Positions 1-12,500 of a stretch of 64,000 nt of DNA are shown piece after piece (within the stretch, counting starts at the first letter, position 1; each line of letters opens with the position of its first letter). The notes beneath the pieces were generated by a model. It made no database searches. It had not been told where the DNA came from and was given only the letters and a program-made list of their open reading frames with translations. This DNA comes from Prosapia bicincta (taxonomy: Eukaryota; Arthropoda; Insecta; Hemiptera; Cercopidae). The stretch spans positions 173,426,524 through 173,490,523 of the forward strand of contig JBAIZL010000002.1 in assembly GCA_036971475.1 (NCBI GenBank), in the 5' to 3' direction. Made by a program: the position numbers and the translations under genes.

Positions 1-155
1 TTGCATATAGATTTGATCATACAATTTGAGATAGGAACGCTATTATTATTGCAGAGACAATTGTTAGTATGACTTTTATTACAGCTGCACATACAAATGC
101 ATTGAAGCTAATAGAAACTAACACTTTAAGGATACGATGACCAATGAGCTTATAT
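1..155 (+). repeat. Reference monomer of the satellite
   Basis: This first copy is close to consensus. Along the unit: TTGCATATAG at 1-10; the palindrome TGATCA at 14-19; a variable block at 34-44; a (TAT)-rich run at 41-50; the palindrome ACAATTGT at 57-64; an almost invariant stretch at about 57-88 ending in CAGCTG; a second variable block at about 88-108 containing the palindrome AATGCATT; then CTTTAAGGATACGATGACC at about 124-142 and GAGCTTATAT to the end. CpG is rare (38-39 and 135-136). This copy differs from the usual form by GAAGCTA in place of GATGCTA near position 104. I do not recognise the sequence as any named satellite. Confidence 0.95.
14..104. other. Set of short palindromes in each monomer (first copy)
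   Basis: Four self-complementary sites lie in the first 105 bases of each monomer: TGATCA at 14-19, ACAATTGT at 57-64, CAGCTG at 82-87 and AATGCATT at 96-103. The first three persist in almost every copy; the fourth is lost in type II monomers, where it becomes AATGCGGT. The stems are too short to suggest stable hairpins on their own. Short dyad symmetries have been discussed for centromeric satellites of several eukaryotes, but a role here is not shown. Confidence 0.5.
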
Positions 156-161
156 TTGCAT
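141..161 (+). other. CCAAT box plus octamer at the monomer junction (first of about 400)
   Basis: The sequence at 141-145 is CCAAT, and 154-161, spanning the junction of monomers 1 and 2, reads ATTTGCAT, the exact complement form of the octamer ATGCAAAT bound by POU-domain factors. The same arrangement stands at nearly every junction in the window. A minority lose it, for example TTGTATAT (21,701), TATATGC (29,292, 32,700) and TTTTTGC (32,231). What is seen is the motif; the names come from known transcription-factor sites in animals; that anything binds here is inference. A short AT-rich motif can also occur by chance and then be amplified. Confidence 0.4.
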
Positions 162-2341
162 ATAGGTTTGATCATACAATTTGAGATAGAAATGCCTTTA
201 TTATTGCAGAGACAATTGTTAGTATGACTTTTATTACAGCTGCACATACAAATGCATTGATGCTAATGGTAACTAACATTTTAAGGATACGATGACCAAT
301 GAGCATATATTTGCATATAGATTTGATCATACAATTTGAGATAGGAACGCTATTATTATTGCAGAGTCAATTGTTAGTATGACTTTTATTACAGCTGCAC
401 ATACAAATGCATTGATGCTAATAGAAACTAACACTTTAAGTATACGATGACCAATGAGCTTATATTTGCATATAGATTTGATCATACAATTTGAGATAGA
501 AATGCTTTTATTATTGCAGAGACAATTGTTAGTATGACTTTTATTACAGCTGCACATACAAATGCATTGATGCTAATAGAAAATAACACTTTAAGGATAT
601 GATGACCAATGAGCTTATATTTGCATATAGATTTGATCATACAATTTAAGATAGAAATGCTTTTATTATTGCAGAGACAATTGTTAGTATGACTTTTATT
701 ACAGCTGCACATACAAATGCATTGATGCTAATAGAAACTAACACTTTAAGGATACGATGACCAATGAGCTTATATTTGCATATAGATTTGATCATACAAT
801 TTGAGATAGGAACGCTATTATTATTGCAGAGACAATTGTTAGTATGACTTTTGTTACAGCTGCACATACAAATGCATTGATGCTAATAGAAACTAACTCT
901 TTAAGGATACGATGACCAATGAGCTTATATTTGCATATAGATTTGATCATTCAATTTGAGATAGGAACGCTATTATTATTGCAGAGACAATTGTTAGTAT
1001 GACTTTTGTTACAGCTGCACATACAAATGCATTGATGGTAATAGAAACTAACTCTTTAAGGATACGATGACCAATAGGCTTATATTTGCATATAGATTTG
1101 ATCATACGATTTGAGATAGAAATGCTTTTGTTATTGCAGAGACAATTGTTAGTATGATTTTTATTACAGCTGCACATACAAATGCATTGATGCTAATAGA
1201 AACTAACACTTTAAGTATACGATGACCAATGAGCTTATATTTGCATATAGATTTGATCATACAATTTGAGATAGGAACGCTATTATTATTGCAGAGACAA
1301 TTGTTAGTATGACTTTTGTTACAGCTGCACATACAAATGCATTGATGCTAATAGAAACTAGCACTTTACGGATCCGATGACCAATGAGCTTATATTTGCA
1401 TATAGATTTGATCATACAATTTGAGATAGAAACGCTTTTATTAATGCAGAGACAATTGTTAGTATTACTTTTATTACAGCTGCACATACAAATGCATTGA
1501 TGCTAATAGAAAATAACACTTTTAGGATACGATGACCAATGAGCTTATATTTGCATATAGATTTGATCATACAATTTGAGATAGGAACGCTATTATTATT
1601 GCAGAGACAATTGTTAGTATGACTTTTGTTACAGCTGCACATACAAATGCATTGATGCTAATAGAAACTAACTCTTTAAGGATACGATGACCAATGAGCT
1701 TATATTTGCATATAGATTTGATCATTCAATTTGAGATAGAAATGCTTTTGTTATTGCAGAGACAATTGTTAGTATGATTTTTATTACAGCTGCACATACA
1801 AATGCATTGATGCTAATAGAAACTAACACTTTAAGGATACGATGACCAATGAGCTTATATTTGCATTTAGATTTGATCATACAATTTGAGATAGGAACGC
1901 TATTAATTTTGCAGAGACAATTGTTAGTATTACTTTTATTACAGCTGCACATACAAATGCATTGATGCTAATAGAAAATAACACTTTTAGGATACGATGA
2001 CCAATGAGCTTATATTTGCATATAGATTTGATCATACAATTTGAGATAGGAACGCTATTATTATTGCAGAGACAATTGTTAGTATGACTTTTGTTACAGC
2101 TGCACATACAAATGCATTGATGGTAATAGAAACTAACTCTTTAAGGATACGATGACCAATAGGCTTATATTTGCATATAGATTTGATCATACAATTTGAT
2201 ATAGAAATGCTTTTGTTATTGCAGAGACAATTGTTAGTATGATTTTTATTACAGCTGCACATACAAATGCATTGATGCTAATAGAAACTAACACTTTAAG
2301 GATACGATGACCAATGAGCTTATATTTGCATATAGATTTGA

Positions 2342-5300
2342 TCATACAATTTGAGATAGGAACGCTATTATTATTGCAGAGACAATTGTTAGTATGACTT
2401 TTATTACAGCTGCACATACAAATGCATTGAAGCTAATAGAAACTAACACTTTAAGGATACGATGACCAATGAGCTTATATTTGCATATAGGTTTGATCAT
2501 ACAATTTGAGATAGAAATGCCTTTATTATTGCAGAGACAATTGTTAGTATGACTTTTATTACAGCTGCACATACAAATGCATTGATGCTAATGGTAACTA
2601 ACATTTTAAGGATACGATGACCAATGAGCTTATATTTGCATATAGATTTGATCATACAATTTGAGATAGGAACGCTATTATTATTGCAGAGTCAATTGTT
2701 AGTATGACTTTTATTACAGCTGCACATACAAATGCATTGATGCTAATAGAAACTAACACTTTAAGTATACGATGACCAATGAGCTTATATTTGCATATAG
2801 ATTTGATCATACAATTTGAGATAGAAATGCTTTTATTATTGCAGAGACAATTGTTAGTATGACTTTTATTACAGCTGCACATACAAATGCATTGATGCTA
2901 ATAGAAACTAACACTTTAAGGATATGATGACCAATGAGCTTATATTTGCATATAGATTTGATCATACAATTTAAGATAGAAATGCTTTTATTATTGCAGA
3001 GACAATTGTTAGTATGACTTTTATTACAGCTGCACATACAAATGCATTGATGCTAATAGAAACTAACACTTTAAGGATACGATGACCAATGAGCTTATAT
3101 TTGCATATAGATTTGATCATACAATTTGAGATAGGAACGCTATTATTATTGCAGAGACAATTGTTAGTATGACTTTTGTTACAGCTGCACATACAAATGC
3201 ATTGATGCTAATAGAAACTAACACTTTAAGGATACGATGACCAATGAGCTTATATTTGCATATAGATTTGATCATACAATTTGAGATAGGAACGCTATTA
3301 TTATTGCAGAGACAATTGTTAGTATGACTTTTGTTACAGCTGCACATACAAATGCATTGATGCTAATATAAACTAACTCTTTAAGGATACGATGACCAAT
3401 GAGCTTATATTTGCATATAGATTTGATCATTCAATTTGAGATAGAAATGCTTTTGTTATTGGAGAGACAATTGTTAGTATGATTTTTATTACAGCTGCAC
3501 ATACAAATGCATTGATGCTAATAGAAACTAACACTTTAAGGATACGATGACCAATGAGCTTATGTTTGCATATAGATTTGATCATACAAATTGAGATAGG
3601 AACGCTATTATTATTGCAGAGACAATTGTTAGTATGACTTTTGTTACAGCTGCACATACAAATGCATTGATGCTAATAGAAACTAACTCTTTAAGGATAC
3701 GATGACCAATGAGCTTATATTTGCATATAGATTTGATCATTCAATTTGAGATAGAAATGCTTTTGTTATTGCAGAGACAATTGTTAGTATGATTTTTATT
3801 ACAGCTGCACATACAAATGCATTGATGCTAATAGAAACTAACACTTTAAGGATACGATGACCAATGAGCTTATATTTGCATATAGATTTGATCATACAAT
3901 TTGAGATAGGAACGCTATTATTATTGCAGAGACAATTGTTAGTATGACTTTTATTACAGCTGCACATACAAATGCATTGAAGCTAATAGAAACTAACACT
4001 TTAAGGATACGATGACCAATGAGCTTATATTTGCATATAGATTTGATCATACAATTTGAGATAGAAATGCCTTTATTATTGCAGAGACAATTGTTAGTAT
4101 GATTTTTATTACAGCTGCACATACAAATGCATTGATGCTAATGGTAACTAACATTTTAAGGATACGATGACCAATGAGCTTATATTTGCATATAGATTTG
4201 ATCATACAATTTTAGATAGGAACGCTATTATTATTGCAGAGACAATTGTTAGTATGACTTTTATTACAGCTGCACATACAAATGCATTGAAGCTAATAGA
4301 AACTAACACTTTAAGGATACGATGACCAATGAGCTTATATTTGCATATAGGTTTGATCATACAATTTGAGATAGAAATGCCTTTATTATTGCAGAGACAA
4401 TTGTTAGTATGACTTTTATTACAGCTGCACATACAAATGCATTGATGCTAATGGTAACTAACATTTTAAGGATACGATGACCAATGAGCTTATATTTGCA
4501 TATAGATTTGATCATACAATTTGAGATAGGAACGCTATTATTATTGCAGAGTCAATTGTTAGTATGACTTTTATTACAGCTGCACATACAAATGCATTGA
4601 TGCTAATAGAAACTAACACTTTAAGTATACGATGACCAATGAGCTTATATTTGCATATAGATTTGATCATACAATTTGAGATAGAAATGCTTTTATTATT
4701 GCAGAGACAATTGTTAGTATGACTTTTATTACAGCTGCACATACAAATGCATTGATGCTAATAGAAACTAACACTTTAAGGATATGATGACCAATGAGCT
4801 TATATTTGCATATAGATTTGATCATACAATTTAAGATAGAAATGCTTTTATTATTGCAGAGACAATTGTTAGTATGACTTTTATTACAGCTGCACATACA
4901 AATGCATTGATGCTAATAGAAACTAACACTTTAAGGATACGATGACCATTGAGCTTATATTTGTATATAGATTTGATCATACAATTTGAGATAGGAACGC
5001 TATTATTATTGCAGAGACAATTGTTAGTATGACTTTTGTTACAGCTGCACATACAAATGCATTGATGCTAATAGAAACTAACACTTTAAGGATACGATGA
5101 CCAATGAGCTTATATTTGCATATAGATTTGATCATACAATTTGAGATAGGAACGCTATTATTATTGCAGAGACAATTGTTAGTATGACTTTTGTTACAGC
5201 TGCACATACAAATGCATTGATGCTAATATAAACTAACTCTTTAAGGATACGATGACCAATGAGCTTATATTTGCATATAGATTTGATCATTCAATTTGAG

Positions 5301-6145
5301 ATAGAAATGCTTTTGTTATTGGAGAGACAATTGTTAGTATGATTTTTATTACAGCTGCACATACAAATGCATTGATGCTAATAGAAACTAACACTTTAAG
5401 GATACGATGACCAATGAGCTTATGTTTGCATATAGATTTGATCATACAAATTGAGATAGGAACGCTATTATTATTGCAGAGACAATTGTTAGTATGACTT
5501 TTGTTACAGCTGCACATACAAATGCATTGATGCTAATAGAAACTAACTCTTTAAGGATACGATGACCAATGAGCTTATATTTGCATATAGATTTGATCAT
5601 TCAATTTGAGATAGAAATGCTTTTGTTATTGCAGAGACAATTGTTAGTATGATTTTTATTACAGCTGCACATACAAATGCATTGATGCTAATAGAAACTA
5701 ACACTTTAAGGATACGATGACCAATGAGCTTATATTTGCATATAGATTTGATCATACAATTTGAGATAGGAACGCTATTATTATTGCAGAGACAATTGTT
5801 AGTATGACTTTTATTACAGCTGCACATACAAATGCGTTGAAGCTAATAGAAACTAACACTTTAAGGATACGATGACCAATGAGCTTATATTTGCATATAG
5901 ATTTGATCATACAATTTGAGATAGAAATGCCTTTATTATTGCAGAGACAATTGTTAGTATGATTTTTATTACAGCTGCACATACAAATGCATTGATGCTA
6001 ATGGTAACTAACATTTTAAGGATACGATGACCAATGAGCTTATATTTGCATATAGATTTGATCATACAATTTTAGATAGGAACGCTATTATTATTGCAGA
6101 GACAATTGTTAGTATGACTTTTATTACAGCTGCACATACAAATGC
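2342..6145 (+). repeat. 12-monomer higher-order unit, two tandem copies (1,860 bp)
   Basis: About 2,342-4,201 and 4,202-6,061 are tandem copies of a 12-monomer unit, with the match running on to about 6,145. Each copy has the same succession of rare variants, including GGAGAGACAATTG at 3,461 and 5,321, TATGTTTGCAT at 3,561 and 5,421, and ACAAATTGAG just after. Differences are few, such as GACCATTGAG near 4,946 and GCGTTGAAG near 5,835. The repeat breaks where GAAGCTA (near 4,290) is matched by GATGCTA (near 6,150). Confidence 0.85.
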
Positions 6146-6569
6146 ATTGATGCTAATAGAAACTAACACTTTAAGTATACGATGATCAATGAGCTTATAT
6201 TTGCATATAGATTTGATCATACAATTTGAGATAGGAACGCTGTTATTATTGCAGAGACAATTGTTAGTATGACTTTTATTACAGCTGCACATACAAATGC
6301 ATTGAAGCTAATAGAAACTAACACTTTAAGGATACGATGACCAATGAGCTTATATTTGCATATAGGTTTGATCATACAATTTGAGATAGAAATGCCTTTA
6401 TTATTGCAGAGACAATTGTTAGTATGACTTTTATTACAGCTGCACATACAAATGCATTGATGCTAATGGTAACTAACATTTTAAGGATACGATGATCAAT
6501 GAGCTTATATTTGCATATAGATTTGATCATACAATTTGAGATAGAAATGCTTTTATTATTGCAGAGACA

Positions 6570-9540
6570 ATTGTTAGTATGACTTTTGTTACAGCTGCAC
6601 ATACAAATGCATTGATGCTAATAGAAACTAGCACTTTACGGATCCGATGACCAATGAGCTTATATTTGCATATAGATTTGATCATACAATTTGAGATAGA
6701 AACGCTTTTATTAATGCAGAGACAATTGTTAGTATTACTTTTATTACAGCTGCACATACAAATGCATTGATGCTAATAGAAAATAACACTTTTAGGATAC
6801 GATGACCAATGAGCTTATATTTGCATATAGATTTGATCATACAATTTGAGATAGGAACGCTATTATTATTGCAGAGACAATTGTTAGTATGACTTTTGTT
6901 ACAGCTGCACATACAAATGCATTGATGCTAATAGAAACTAACTCTTTAAGGATACGATGACCAATGAGCTTATATTTGCATATAGATTTGATCATTCAAT
7001 TTGAGATAGATATGCTTTTGTTATTGCAGAGACAATTGTTAGTATGATTTTTATTACAGCTGCACATACAAATGCATTGATGCTAATAGAAACTAACACT
7101 TTAAGGATACGATGACCAATGAGCTTATATTTGCATATAGATTTGATCATACAATTTGAGATAGGAACGCTATTATTATTGCAGAGACAATTGTTAGTAT
7201 TACTTTTATTACAGCTGCACATACAAATGCATTGATGCTAATAGAAAATAACACTTTTAGGATACGATGACCAATGAGCTTATATTTGCATATAGATTTG
7301 ATCATACAATTTGAGATAGGAACGCTATTATTATTGCAGAGACAATTGTTAGTATGACTTTTGTTACAGCTGCACATACAAATGCATTGATGGTAATAGA
7401 AACTAACTCTTTAAGGATACGATGACCAATAGGCTTATATTTGCATATAGATTTGATCATACAATTTGAGATAGAAATGCTTTTGTTATTGCAGAGACAA
7501 TTGTTAGTATGATTTTTATTACAGCTGCACATACAAATGCATTGATGCTAATAGAAACTAACACTTTAAGGATACGATGACCAATGAGCTTATATTTGCA
7601 TATAGATTTGATCATACAATTTGAGATAGGAACGCTATTATTATTGCAGAGACAATTGTTAGTATGACTTTTATTACAGCTGCACATACAAATGCATTGA
7701 AGCTAATAGAAACTAACACTTTAAGGATACGATGACCAATGAGCTTATATTTGCATATAGGTTTGATCATACAATTTGAGACAGAAATGCCTTTATTATT
7801 GCAGAGACAATTGTTAGTATGACTTTTATTACAGCTGCACATACAAATGCATTGATGCTAATGGTAACTAACATTTTAAGGATACGATGACCAATGAGCT
7901 TATATTTGCATATAGATTTGATCATACAATTTGAGATAGGAACGCTATTATTATTGCAGAGTCAATTGTTAGTATGACTTTTATTACAGCTGCACATACA
8001 AATGCATTGATGCTAATAGAAACTAACACTTTAAGTATACGATGACCAATGAGCTTATATTTGCATATAGATTTGATCATACAATTTGAGATAGAAATGC
8101 TTTTATTATTGCAGAGACAATTGTTAGTATGACTTTTATTACAGCTGCACATACAAATGCATTGATGCTAATAGAAACTAACACTTTAAGGATATGATGA
8201 CCAGTGAGCTTATATTTGCATATAGATTTGATCATACAATTTAAGATAGAAATGCTTTTATTATTGCAGAGACAATTGTTAGTATGACTTTTATTACAGC
8301 TGCACATACAAATGCATTGATGCTAATAGAAACTAACACTTTAAGGATACGATGACCAATGAGCTTATATTTGCATATAGATTTGATCATACAATTTGAG
8401 ATAGGAACGCTATTATTATTGCAGAGACAATTGTTAGTATGACTTTTGTTACAGCTGCACATACAAATGCATTGATGCTAATAGAAACTAACACTTTAAG
8501 GATACGATGACCAATGAGCTTATATTTGCATATAGATTTGATCATACAATTTGAGATAGGAACGCTATTATTATTGCAGAGACAATTGTTAGTATGACTT
8601 TTGTTACAGCTGCACATACAAATGCATTGATGGTAATATAAACTAACTCTTTAAGGATACGATGACCAATGAGCTTATATTTGCATATAGATTTGATCAT
8701 TCAATTTGAGATAGAAATGCTTTTGTTATTGGAGAGACAATTGTTAGTATGATTTTTATTACAGCTGCACATACAAATGCATTGATGCTAATAGAAACTA
8801 ACACTTTAAGGATACGATGACCAATGAGCTTATGTTTGCATATAGATTTGATCATACAAATTGAGATAGGAACGCTATTATTATTGCAGAGACAATTGTT
8901 AGTATGACTTTTGTTACAGCTGCACATACAAATGCATTGATGCTAATAGAAACTAACTCTTTAAGGATACGATGACCAATGAGCTTATATTTGCATATAG
9001 ATTTGATCATTCAATTTGAGATAGAAATGCTTTTGTTATTGCAGAGACAATTGTTAGTATGATTTTTATTACAGCTGCACATACAAATGCATTGATGCTA
9101 ATAGAAACTAACACTTTAAGGATACGATGACCAATGAGCTTATATTTGCATATAGATTTGATCATACAATTTGAGATAGGAACGCTATTATTATTGCAGA
9201 GACAATTGTTAGTATGACTTTTATTACAGCTGCACATACAAATGCATTGAAGCTAATAGAAACTAACACTTTAAGGATACGATGACCAATGAGCTTATAT
9301 TTGCATATAGATTTGATCATACAATTTGAGATAGAAATGCCTTTATTATTGCAGAGACAATTGTTAGTATGATTTTTATTACAGCTGCACATACAAATGC
9401 ATTGATGCTAATGGTAACTAACATTTTAAGGATACGATGACCAATGAGCTTATATTTGCATATAGATTTGATCATACAATTTTAGATAGGAACGCTATTA
9501 TTATTGCAGAGACAATTGTTAGTATGACTTTTATTACAGC
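6570..9540 (+). repeat. Second copy of a roughly 3-kb block found at 1,300-4,270 (34-monomer spacing)
   Basis: The monomer order at about 1,300-4,270 recurs here 5,270 bp (34 monomers) downstream. The shared markers include ACTAGCACTTTACGG followed by GATCCGATGA (near 1,358-1,379 and 6,628-6,649), TTAATGCAGAG, ACTTTTAGGATAC, CCAATAGGCTT, then the whole 15-monomer run with GAGTCAATTG and GGAGAGAC. A few single-base changes separate the copies, for example ATTAATTTTGC at 1,902 against ATTATTATTGC. The intervening 4.2-6.5 kb holds the extra 12-monomer copy. Confidence 0.8.
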
Positions 9541-12500
9541 TGCACATACATGTGCATTGATGCTAATAGAAACTAACACTTTAAGTATACGATGATCAAT
9601 GAGCTTATATTTGCATATAGATTTGATCATACAATTTGAGATAGAAATGCTTTTATTATTGCAGAGACAATTGTTAGTATGACTTTTATTACAGCTGCAC
9701 ATACAAATGCATTGATGCTAATAGAAACTAACACTTTAAGGATATGATGACCAATGAGCTTATATTTGCATATAGATTTGATCATACAATTTGAGATAGA
9801 AATGCTTTTATTATTGCAGAGACAATTGTTAGTATGACTTTTATTACAGCTGCACATACAAATGCATTGATGCTAATAGAAACTAACACTTTAAGGATAC
9901 GATGACCAATGAGCTTATATTTGCATATAGATTTGATCATACAATTTGAGATAGAAACGCTTTTATTATTGCAGAGACAATTGATAGTATTACTTTTATT
10001 ACAGCTGCACATACAAATGCATTGATGCTAATAGAAACTAACACTTTAAGGATACGATGACCAATTAGCTTATATTTGCATATAGATTTGATCATACAAT
10101 TTGAGATAGGAACGCTATTATTATTGCAGAGACAATTGTTAGTATGACTTTTGTTACAGCTGCACATACAAATGCATTGATGCTAATATAAACTAACTCT
10201 TTAAGGATACGATAACCAATGAGCTTATATTTGCATATAGATTTGATCATCCAATTTGAGATAGAAATGCTTTTGTTATTGAAGAGACAATTGTTAGTAT
10301 GATTTTTATTACAGCTGCACATACAAATGCATTGATGCTAATAGAAACTAACACTTTCAGGATACGATGACCAATGAGCTTATATTTGCATATAGATTTG
10401 ATCATACAATTTGAGATAGGAACGCTATTATTATTGCAGAGACAATTGTTAATATGACTTTTATTACAGCTGCACATACAAATGCATTGAAGCTAATAGA
10501 AACTAACACTTTAAGGATACGTTGACCAATGAGCTTATATTTGCATATAGATTTGATCATACAATTTGAGATAGGAACGCTATTATTATTGCAGAGACAA
10601 TTGTTAGTATTACTTTTATTACAGCTGCACATACAAATGCATTGATGCTAATAGAAAATAACACTTTTAGGATACGATGACCAATGAGCTTATATTTGCA
10701 TATAGATTTGATCATACAATTTGAGATAGGAACGCTATTATTATTGCAGAGACAATTGTTAGTATGACTTTTGTTACAGCTGCACATACAAATGCATCGA
10801 TGGTAATAGAAACTAACTCTTTAAGGATACGATGACCAATAGGCTTATATTTGCATATAGATTTGATCATACAATTTGAGATAGAAATGCTTTTGTTATT
10901 GCAGAGACAATTGTTAGTATGATTTTTATTACAGCTGCACATACAAATGCATTGATGCTAATAGAAACTAACACTTTAAGGATACGATGACCAATGAGCT
11001 TATATTTGCATATAGATTTGATCATACAATTTGAGATAGGAACGCTATTATTATTGCAGAGACAATTGTTAGTATGACTTTTATTACAGCTGCACATACA
11101 AATGCATTGAAGCTAATAGAAACTAACACTTTAAGGATACGATGACCAATGAGCTTATATTTGCATATAGGTTTGATCATACAATTTGAGATAGAAATGC
11201 CTTTATTATTGCAGAGACAATTGTTAGTATGACTTTTATTACAGCTGCACATACAAATGCATTGATGCTAATGGTAACTAACATTTTAAGGATACGATGA
11301 CCAATGAGCTTATATTTGCATATAGATTTGATCATACAATTTGAGATAGGAACGCTATTATTATTGCAGAGTCAATTGTTAGTATGACTTTTATTACAAC
11401 TGCACATACAAATGCATTGATGCTAATAGAAACTAACACTTTAAGTATACGATGACCAATGAGCTTATATTTGCATATAGATTTGATCATACAATTTGAG
11501 ATAGAAATGCTTTTATTATTGCAGAGACAATTGTTAGTATGACTTTTATTACAGCTGCACATACAAATGCATTGATGCTAATAGAAACTAACACTTTAAG
11601 GATATGATGACCAATGAGCTTATATTTGCATATAGATTTGATCATACAATTTAAGATAGAAATGCTTTTATTATTGCAGAGACAATTGTTAGTATGACTT
11701 TTATTACAGCTGCACATACAAATGCATTGATGCTAATAGAAACTAACACTTTAAGGATACGATGACCATTGAGCTTATATTTGCATATAGATTTGATCAT
11801 ACAATTTGAGATAGGAACGCTATTATTATTGCAGAGACAATTGTTAGTATGACTTTTGTTACAGCTGCACATACAAATGCATTGATGCTAATAGAAACTA
11901 ACACTTTAAGGATACGATGACCAATGAGCTTATATTTGCATATAGATTTGATCATACAATTTGAGATAGGAACGCTATTATTATTGCAGAGACAATTGTT
12001 AGTATGACTTTTGTTACAGCTGCACATACAAATGCATTGATGCTAATATAAACTAACTCTTTAAGGATACGATGACCAATGAGCTTATATTTGCATATAG
12101 ATTTGATCATTCAATTTGAGATAGAAATGCTTTTGTTATTGGAGAGACAATTGTTAGTATGATTTTTATTACAGCTGCACATACAAATGCATTGATGCTA
12201 ATAGAAACTAACACTTTAAGGATACGATGACCAATGAGCTTATGTTTGCATATAGATTTGATCATACAAATTGAGATAGGAACGCTATTATTATTGCAGA
12301 GACAATTGTTAGTATGACTTTTGTTACAGCTGCACATACAAATGCATTGATGCTAATAGAAACTAACTCTTTAAGGATACGATGACCAATGAGCTTATAT
12401 TTGCATATAGATTTGATCATTCAATTTGAGATAGAAATGCTTTTGTTATTGCAGAGACAATTGTTAGTATGATTTTTATTACAGCTGCACATACAAATGC

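Larger units (their letters stand above)
1..3215 (+). repeat. 15-monomer spaced duplication (2,325 bp)
   Basis: Positions 1-about 890 match about 2,326-3,215 at a spacing of 2,325 bp (15 monomers). The shared order of variants is GAAGCTA, GTTTGATC with GAAATGCCTTT, GGTAACTAACATT, GAGTCAATTG, TTAAGTATACG and ATATGATGACC. The match ends where the first copy has ACTCTTTAAGG (near 893) and the second has ACACTTTAAGG. A few differences lie inside, for example GAGCATATAT at 301-310 against GAGCTTATAT. The left limit of the first copy lies outside the window. Confidence 0.8.
1..4340 (+). repeat. Dimeric alternation of subtypes A and B (310-bp step)
   Basis: At monomer positions 34-44 two forms occur: A reads GGAACGCTATT and B reads GAAATGCTTTT (or GAAACGCTTTT, GAAATGCCTTT). 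For the 28 monomers starting at 1 through 4,186 I read A B A B B A A B A B A B A A B A B A B B A A B A B A B A. Of 27 neighbouring pairs, 22 alternate. This suggests a dimeric basic unit of 310 bp that was later disturbed by odd-numbered exchanges. Alternation continues in parts of the rest of domain A and is much weaker after about 28 kb. Confidence 0.75.
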
